From Desulfobaccales bacterium (GTDB lineage Bacteria > Desulfobacterota > Desulfobaccia > Desulfobaccales > 0-14-0-80-60-11), in NCBI GenBank assembly GCA_041648175.1, contig JBAZPO010000005.1, positions 159,395 to 223,394 on the forward strand: a stretch of DNA of 64,000 nucleotides. Direction: 5' to 3'. Of the stretch, positions 59,400 to 64,000 are shown in pieces. The notes under the pieces are model-generated. The model was not told the DNA's origin. It saw nothing but the letters and a program-made list of their open reading frames with translations, and did no database searches. Both the position numbers and the translations under genes were made by a program. Positions within the stretch are counted from its first letter, which is position 1; every line of letters starts with the position of its first letter.

Positions 59400-62057
59400 A
59401 TGCGGTTGTTGTCGCACTCCGCATCTTTTTTTTTGGCATTTCCGGAAGTTAGGCGGTTCTCAGATCCTAACTGTGTGATTCGAGGTGCCGAGGGGTTGGC
59501 CAGCATCTGTCCGGCCGGGGCCATCCTGCCCGATGATAAAGAGAAAGTGCAGGAAATCGAGATCGGGTCCATCATCTTAGCCCCCGGCGCGGACGTCTTC
59601 AACCCCCGGGTTCTGGACACTTGCGGTTACGGCGTCAACCCGAACGTGGTCACCAGCCTGGAATACGAACGGATTCTCTCGGCGTCCGGGCCGACCAAGG
59701 GGGAGCTCGTGCGTCCCTCAGACGGCAAGCGGCCCAAGAAGATTGCCTGGATTCAGTGCGTCGGGTCCCGGGGTATCCAGCAGGGTTCGGTGCCTTATTG
59801 TTCGAGCGCCTGCTGCATGTTCGCCTTGAAGGAAGCCATTGTCACCCGGGAGCGTTTCGATGAGGATATGGAGACGACGCTGTTCTACATGGACATGCGC
59901 ACGTCGGGCAAAGATTACGAGCTCTTCCTCCAGCGGGCCGTCAACGACTACGGCATCCGCTTGGTGCGGGCCCGTCCCCATACCGTCGAGGCGATCATAG
60001 AAGCCGGAACCCCAACGGGTGACCTCCAGATCAGATACCCCTCGGAGGGCGAGAGCTCCTTTGACACAGAGGTCTTCGACATGGTGGTCCTGGCGGCCGG
60101 CTTTCGGGTTTCCCAGGAAGCCAAGGCGTTGGCAGAAAAGATCGGCATCGACCTGAACGAGCACAATTTTGCTCAAACAGGCAGCTTCGATCCGGTGGCC
60201 ACCTCCAAGCCCGGCATCTATGTCTGCGGTATGTTCCAAAGCCCCAAGGATATTCCCGACACCATGGTCCAGGCCAGCGCCGCGGCTGCCAATGCCGCCA
60301 AGGACCTGACGCCGCTTAGGATCGTGGCGGCAGCCAAAGATGTGCTGCCTCCGGAGCGCGAGGTTGCGGGTGAAGAGCCGAGAATCGGGGTTTTTGTGTG
60401 CGACTGCGGTCTCAATATTGGCGGAGTGGTCAGCGTGGAGGAGGTCGCCGCGAGCGTGGCGGGCCTGCCCCAGGTGGTCGTATCCGAGACCATCGGCCAC
60501 GGTTGCAGCCGCGAAGCTTTAGAGCATATCCAGGCTGCCATCCGCACGCAGAATCTCAATCGGGTGGTGGTGGGGGCCTGTTCGCCCCGGACCCATGAAG
60601 GGCTTTTTCAGGAAACCGTGCGCAAGGCGGGCTTGAATAAGTACCTGGTGGAAATCGCCAACTTGAGGGACCAGGACACCTGGGTCCATCGGGACCGTCC
60701 CTTCGATGCCGCGGCCAAGGCAAAAGATTTGATGCGCATGGCCGTCGCGTCGGTGCGCCTGGCCCGGCCGCTCACCGACCAGACTCTGCCGATGAATAAG
60801 GATGTCCTGGTGGTGGGCGGCGGTATTGCCGGAATGACGGCAGCGCTCAGACTTGCGGACATGGGCTACAAAATCCACCTGGTGGAACGCTCAAAAGAGT
60901 TGGGCGGGGTGGCCAAGAAGCTTCGCACAACGCTCGAAGGCGAAGACGTGCAAGCCTATGTCGCCGACCTCATCAAGAGTACAGAGGGGCACGACCGGAT
61001 TCAGGTCTGGAAGCAGTCCATGGTGGTGGACCACACGGGGCTCGCCGGGATGTTCAGAACAGGCATCCAGGTGGGGCCCCAGATGTTCTACCGGGAAGTC
61101 CGGCACGGCATCACGATCCTGGCCACCGGGGCGCTCCCTAACCGTCCCAATGAATACCTCTTGAGCCGGCATCAGGCGGTGCGGACCCAACTCGATCTCG
61201 AGGCAATTCTCTCAGATCATCCCGAGGACGTACAGGTCTGGCAGAAAATTGCCATGATCCAATGCGTCGGGTCCCGGGTGCCGGAGAATCCCAACTGTTC
61301 CCGGGTGTGTTGCCCGGCGGCCGTCAAAAACGCTCTGAAGATTAAGGAAATGAATCCTACGGCCCAGATATTCGTGCTCTATCGCGACATGCGCACGCCG
61401 GGTTTTGAGGAAGACTATTACCGGAAAGCCCGGGAGCAAGGGGTTATTTTTGTCGCCTATAAACCGGAAGGCAAACCGGTGGTCGAGCCCGAAGGCGGCA
61501 AGGTGACGGTGACGTTTAACGACCCGATTCTGGGGCGGGAAGTAAAAATCTCTGCTGACTGTCTGGCGTTAAGCACCGGGATGGTGGCCGACGAGGAGTC
61601 AACGGAAGATCTCGGCATGATCTTTCATCTGGCCAGGACTTCGGATGGGTATTTCCTTGAGGATCACATCAAACTCAGGCCCATCGATCTGCCGATCCCG
61701 GGGTTCTTTGTGGCCGGCACTGCGCACGCTCCAAAGACCATCCGGGAGACCATCGCTCAGGCCCAGGCTGCCGCAGGGCGAGCCCAGACCTTTCTGGCCC
61801 GGGACTGCATCAACCTGGGCGCGGCTGTGGCTCAGGTAAACGGGGAGTTGTGCGCGGCCTGCCTCATGTGCGTGCGGGCTTGCCCCTTCGGCGTGCCGTT
61901 CATCAATGAGGAAGGCTACTCGGAGATCGACCCGGCCAAGTGCCACGGCTGCGGCGTCTGCGCGTCGGAATGTCCCGCCAAGGCGATTCAGCTCATGCAG
62001 TATGAGGACGATCATATCATGGCGAAATTAGACGGACTTTTGGAAGGGATAATGTGA
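59400..62057 (+). CDS. hdrA: HdrA-like flavoprotein with tandem modules, 5'-truncated
   Basis: An 885-residue heterodisulfide-reductase A-like protein. Residues about 20-320 are the rear part of one HdrA module (IILAPGADVFNP, WIQCVGSRG, CCMFALKEAI); its FAD-binding Rossmann start and ferredoxin cysteines are missing. Residues 330-885 are a complete second module: VCDCGLNIGGV, VLVVGGGIAGMTAALRLADM for FAD (about 470), IQCVGSRVPENPNC, and two C-terminal 4Fe-4S clusters (CAACLMCVRACPFG, CHGCGVCASECPAK). Similarity begins abruptly near 59455, next to AT-rich DNA, and the ATG lacks a ribosome site, so the N-terminus has probably been lost. mvhD, metV and metF follow without gaps. Confidence 0.8.
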   Translation: MRLLSHSASFFLAFPEVRRFSDPNCVIRGAEGLASICPAGAILPDDKEKVQEIEIGSIILAPGADVFNPRVLDTCGYGVNPNVVTSLEYERILSASGPTKGELVRPSDGKRPKKIAWIQCVGSRGIQQGSVPYCSSACCMFALKEAIVTRERFDEDMETTLFYMDMRTSGKDYELFLQRAVNDYGIRLVRARPHTVEAIIEAGTPTGDLQIRYPSEGESSFDTEVFDMVVLAAGFRVSQEAKALAEKIGIDLNEHNFAQTGSFDPVATSKPGIYVCGMFQSPKDIPDTMVQASAAAANAAKDLTPLRIVAAAKDVLPPEREVAGEEPRIGVFVCDCGLNIGGVVSVEEVAASVAGLPQVVVSETIGHGCSREALEHIQAAIRTQNLNRVVVGACSPRTHEGLFQETVRKAGLNKYLVEIANLRDQDTWVHRDRPFDAAAKAKDLMRMAVASVRLARPLTDQTLPMNKDVLVVGGGIAGMTAALRLADMGYKIHLVERSKELGGVAKKLRTTLEGEDVQAYVADLIKSTEGHDRIQVWKQSMVVDHTGLAGMFRTGIQVGPQMFYREVRHGITILATGALPNRPNEYLLSRHQAVRTQLDLEAILSDHPEDVQVWQKIAMIQCVGSRVPENPNCSRVCCPAAVKNALKIKEMNPTAQIFVLYRDMRTPGFEEDYYRKAREQGVIFVAYKPEGKPVVEPEGGKVTVTFNDPILGREVKISADCLALSTGMVADEESTEDLGMIFHLARTSDGYFLEDHIKLRPIDLPIPGFFVAGTAHAPKTIRETIAQAQAAAGRAQTFLARDCINLGAAVAQVNGELCAACLMCVRACPFGVPFINEEGYSEIDPAKCHGCGVCASECPAKAIQLMQYEDDHIMAKLDGLLEGIM

Positions 62058-62494
62058 TGGAAAAATTCGAACCGCTCATTGTGGCTTTCTGTTGCCACTA
62101 TTGTGCTTACACGGCGGCGGACATGGCCGGCAGCATGAGGCTGCGCTATCCTCCCAATGTGAAAATCATCCGCGTGCCCTGCTCGGGGAAGGTGGATGCC
62201 ATTCACATCATGAAGTCCCTGGAAAAGGGGGCTGACGGGGTATTCGTGGCCGGCTGTCTGGAGGGGGATTGCCACTTCAAAAATGGCAATGTGAGGGCAA
62301 CCCATCGGGTGGCCTACTTAAAGAAGCTCCTCGATGAGATCGGCATCGAAGGCGAGCGCGTGGCGATGTTCGCGATGTCGGCGGGCATGGGCGAGCGCTT
62401 TGCTCAAATCGCCACAGATTTCACCGAGAAGATTCGGCAACTTGGACCAAATCCCGCCAAGGTCGCTCATAAAGATCTGCGGGCCGCAGGTTGA
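62057..62494 (+). CDS. mvhD: MvhD/HdrD-type iron-sulfur delta subunit
   Basis: A 145-residue methyl-viologen-reducing hydrogenase delta subunit homologue. The cysteine pattern AFCCHYCAYTAADMAG, VPCSGKVDA and AGCLEGDCHFKNGN carries a 2Fe-2S cluster that passes electrons to HdrA. The ATG overlaps the hdrA stop (TGATG), with GGAAGGG upstream. In Moorella a metVF-hdrCBA-mvhD cluster codes for a reductase complex; the matching neighbours here support the same role. Confidence 0.92.
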   Translation: MEKFEPLIVAFCCHYCAYTAADMAGSMRLRYPPNVKIIRVPCSGKVDAIHIMKSLEKGADGVFVAGCLEGDCHFKNGNVRATHRVAYLKKLLDEIGIEGERVAMFAMSAGMGERFAQIATDFTEKIRQLGPNPAKVAHKDLRAAG

Positions 62495-62522
62495 CTCGCC
62501 AGGAACAGGAGACTGAGCCAAG

Positions 62523-63191
62523 ATGATTACTGCTGAACGAAAACCTATGGAAGAGCTTATCCAATGCGTTAAGCCGTACCGCAGCATTCTGCTGGCCGGC
62601 TGTAACGAGTGCGTCACGGTGTGCGCCGCGGGAGGCCGCAAGGAGGTCGGGGTGCTGGCTTCCGCGCTCAAGATGCATTTTATGAAGGCGGGCCAGCCAT
62701 TAGAAATCCAGGAGATCACGCTGGAAAGACAGTGCGACCCCGAGTATGTCGAGCAACTGATATCGAACATCGACCAAGTGGACGCAGTGCTCTCCATGGC
62801 CTGCGGCTGCGGCGTGCAGGAAGTTGCCCGGCGCTTTCATAATAAGCCGGTTTTTCCGGCCTTGAACACCAAGTTCATGGGCGCCTCCGAGTGTCAGGGG
62901 GTCTGGTCCGAGCGCTGCCAGGGCTGCGGCGACTGCGTCCTGGGATCGACCGGCGGGGTCTGCCCCGTGGCGCGGTGCTCGAAGCAGCTCTTTAATGGCC
63001 CGTGCGGCGGCTCCACCAATGGCAAGTGCGAAGTGGACCCGAACGTCGACTGCGCCTGGCAGCTCATTTGGGACCGCCTCAAAGCGCTGGGGATGACGGA
63101 AAGGTACGAAGAGAACCTGCCGGCCAAAGACTGGCGTCCGGGAAGGGGAGCGGGACCGCGGAAAATCATCAGAGGGGATATGGCGCTATGA
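62523..63191 (+). CDS. metV: MetV-type zinc/iron-sulfur subunit of methylene-THF reductase
   Basis: A 222-residue protein of the methylene-tetrahydrofolate reductase C-terminal family (PF12225), called MetV. ILLAGCNECVTVCAAGG, ACGCGVQEVARRF, CQGCGDCVLGSTGGVCPVAR and LFNGPCGGSTNGKCEV give many cysteines for iron-sulfur clusters. It joins MetF to the HdrA-MvhD electron route. The terminal MTERYEENLPAKDW segment is conserved. metF begins 4 nt before its stop codon (ATGA overlap). Confidence 0.92.
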   Translation: MITAERKPMEELIQCVKPYRSILLAGCNECVTVCAAGGRKEVGVLASALKMHFMKAGQPLEIQEITLERQCDPEYVEQLISNIDQVDAVLSMACGCGVQEVARRFHNKPVFPALNTKFMGASECQGVWSERCQGCGDCVLGSTGGVCPVARCSKQLFNGPCGGSTNGKCEVDPNVDCAWQLIWDRLKALGMTERYEENLPAKDWRPGRGAGPRKIIRGDMAL

Positions 63192-64000
63192 AAACGGCAA
63201 GCACTCTGGAACAAATACTGGCATCAGGAGACCTGGCGGTTACCTCCGAGTGCGGGCCGCCCCGGGGCACCTCAGCACAAAAAGTTCGGGAAAAGGCCGA
63301 ATTGCTCCGTGGTTATGTGGACGGGGTCAATGTTACCGACAACCAGACGGCCATGGTTAGAATGTCCAGCCTGGCGGCCTGCATTATTCTGAAGCAGATG
63401 GGGCTCAACCCTATCCTCCAGATGGTTACCCGGGACCGTAACCGGTTGGCGATGCAAAGCGACATTCTGGGGGCCTATGCCCATGGCATCGACACCATGC
63501 TCTGCCTATCCGGCGATCATCCCCACTTCGGCGACCATCCCATGGCCGCCACGGTGCACGACATCGACTCGATCCAGATGATCCAGATGGTGAGGCAGAT
63601 GCGGGATGAAGGGCTGTTCCAGGGTGGGGAAAAAATCGATGGCCCTCCCAAAATGTTTATCGGCGCCGCGGCTAATCCCTTCGCCGACCCCTTTGAGCTG
63701 CGGGTGGCCCGCCTGGCGAAGAAATCGAACGCCGGGGTCGATTTCATCCAGACCCAGTGCATCTACAACCTGGATAAATTTGAAAAGTGGATGGAAGGGG
63801 TGCGGGATCGTGGCCTGCATGAGAAAGTTCATATCCTGGCAGGCATTACGCCCATGAAGTCGGTGGGCATGGCGCGCTATATGAAGAAGAAGGTGCCGGG
63901 GATGGATGTGCCGGATGAGGTGGTGAAGCGCATGGGCGGCGTCCCCAAGGACAAGCAGGCGGACGAGGGCATTACGATTTGTAATAGAATCCATCGAGCG
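63188..64000 (+). CDS. metF: Methylenetetrahydrofolate reductase MetF, 3' end outside window
   Basis: At least 271 residues, open to the right edge. It carries the MetF barrel: VTSECGPPRGTSAQKVREKA, GVNVTDNQTAMVRMSS, LQMVTRDRNR, CLSGDHPHFGDHP and FIQTQCIYNLDKFEKW, with FAD and folate contacts of the family. It reduces methylene-THF to methyl-THF in the methyl branch of the Wood-Ljungdahl pathway, or the reverse in acetate oxidisers. It starts inside the metV stop and forms a four-gene unit with hdrA, mvhD and metV. Confidence 0.93.
   Translation, partial: MKTASTLEQILASGDLAVTSECGPPRGTSAQKVREKAELLRGYVDGVNVTDNQTAMVRMSSLAACIILKQMGLNPILQMVTRDRNRLAMQSDILGAYAHGIDTMLCLSGDHPHFGDHPMAATVHDIDSIQMIQMVRQMRDEGLFQGGEKIDGPPKMFIGAAANPFADPFELRVARLAKKSNAGVDFIQTQCIYNLDKFEKWMEGVRDRGLHEKVHILAGITPMKSVGMARYMKKKVPGMDVPDEVVKRMGGVPKDKQADEGITICNRIHRA

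Overview
The window reads as chromosomal DNA from a Gram-negative, anaerobic member of the Desulfobacterota, probably close to the Desulfobacca/Syntrophobacterales types. This is inference from gene content. Lipopolysaccharide and outer-membrane genes (lpxC, a TamA/TamB pair, an NlpC/P60 lipoprotein) indicate a diderm. A fused ADP-forming acetyl-CoA synthetase and an HdrA-MvhD-MetV-MetF block point to energy metabolism built on acetyl-CoA and the Wood-Ljungdahl pathway. Most genes are GC-rich and tightly packed. No rRNA, tRNA or CRISPR array was recognised.

Layout. 0-8.8 kb: end of a TPR protein, ParA, PilZ, tRNA thiolation (mnmA), a tRNA methylthiotransferase (mtaB type), a TTG-started diguanylate cyclase and lpxC. 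9-17 kb: GH57 glucan enzyme, pyruvate kinase, FmdB-like zinc ribbon and a large fusion of an EndoQ-type PHP nuclease with a UvrD-type helicase. 17-25 kb: tamA-tamB and a MurU/AmgK-like pair. 25-30.5 kb: acetyl-CoA synthetase (ADP-forming), adenosine-specific kinase, a branched-chain amino-acid type binding protein with an apparent AUU start, and two adjacent toxin-antitoxin pairs (HicB-HicA, MntA-HepT). 30.5-41.6 kb: gyrA-gpsA, a phosphofructokinase, YkgJ, a TPR protein, metG, an NlpC/P60 lipoprotein and moaA. 42-51.5 kb: a glycosyltransferase operon, a small EACC1-like protein, rtcA, dodecin, queC/queE, a DUF4416 gene and yicC-remA-gmk. 51.5-59.4 kb: an accessory block with a secreted TPR-CHAT protease, several small exported proteins, an ankyrin-repeat protein, a DUF4019 protein and a MucR/Ros regulator; much of it is AT-richer than its surroundings. 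59.4-64 kb: hdrA (5' truncated), mvhD, metV and metF, the last running off the window.

Two features stand out. First, the intergenic DNA is full of short palindromic repeats in at least six families; some copies lie inside genes (mtaB, the nuclease-helicase fusion, the N-terminus of queC) and one supplies a ribosome-binding site. Second, a leader element made of an extended -10-like promoter and a conserved 3' hairpin occurs three times, in front of the diguanylate cyclase, in front of the ankyrin gene and at about 57.3-57.5 kb. In two copies it is preceded by a second conserved block. Its stem keeps pairing through G-C/G-U changes, so it is a candidate undescribed regulatory RNA.
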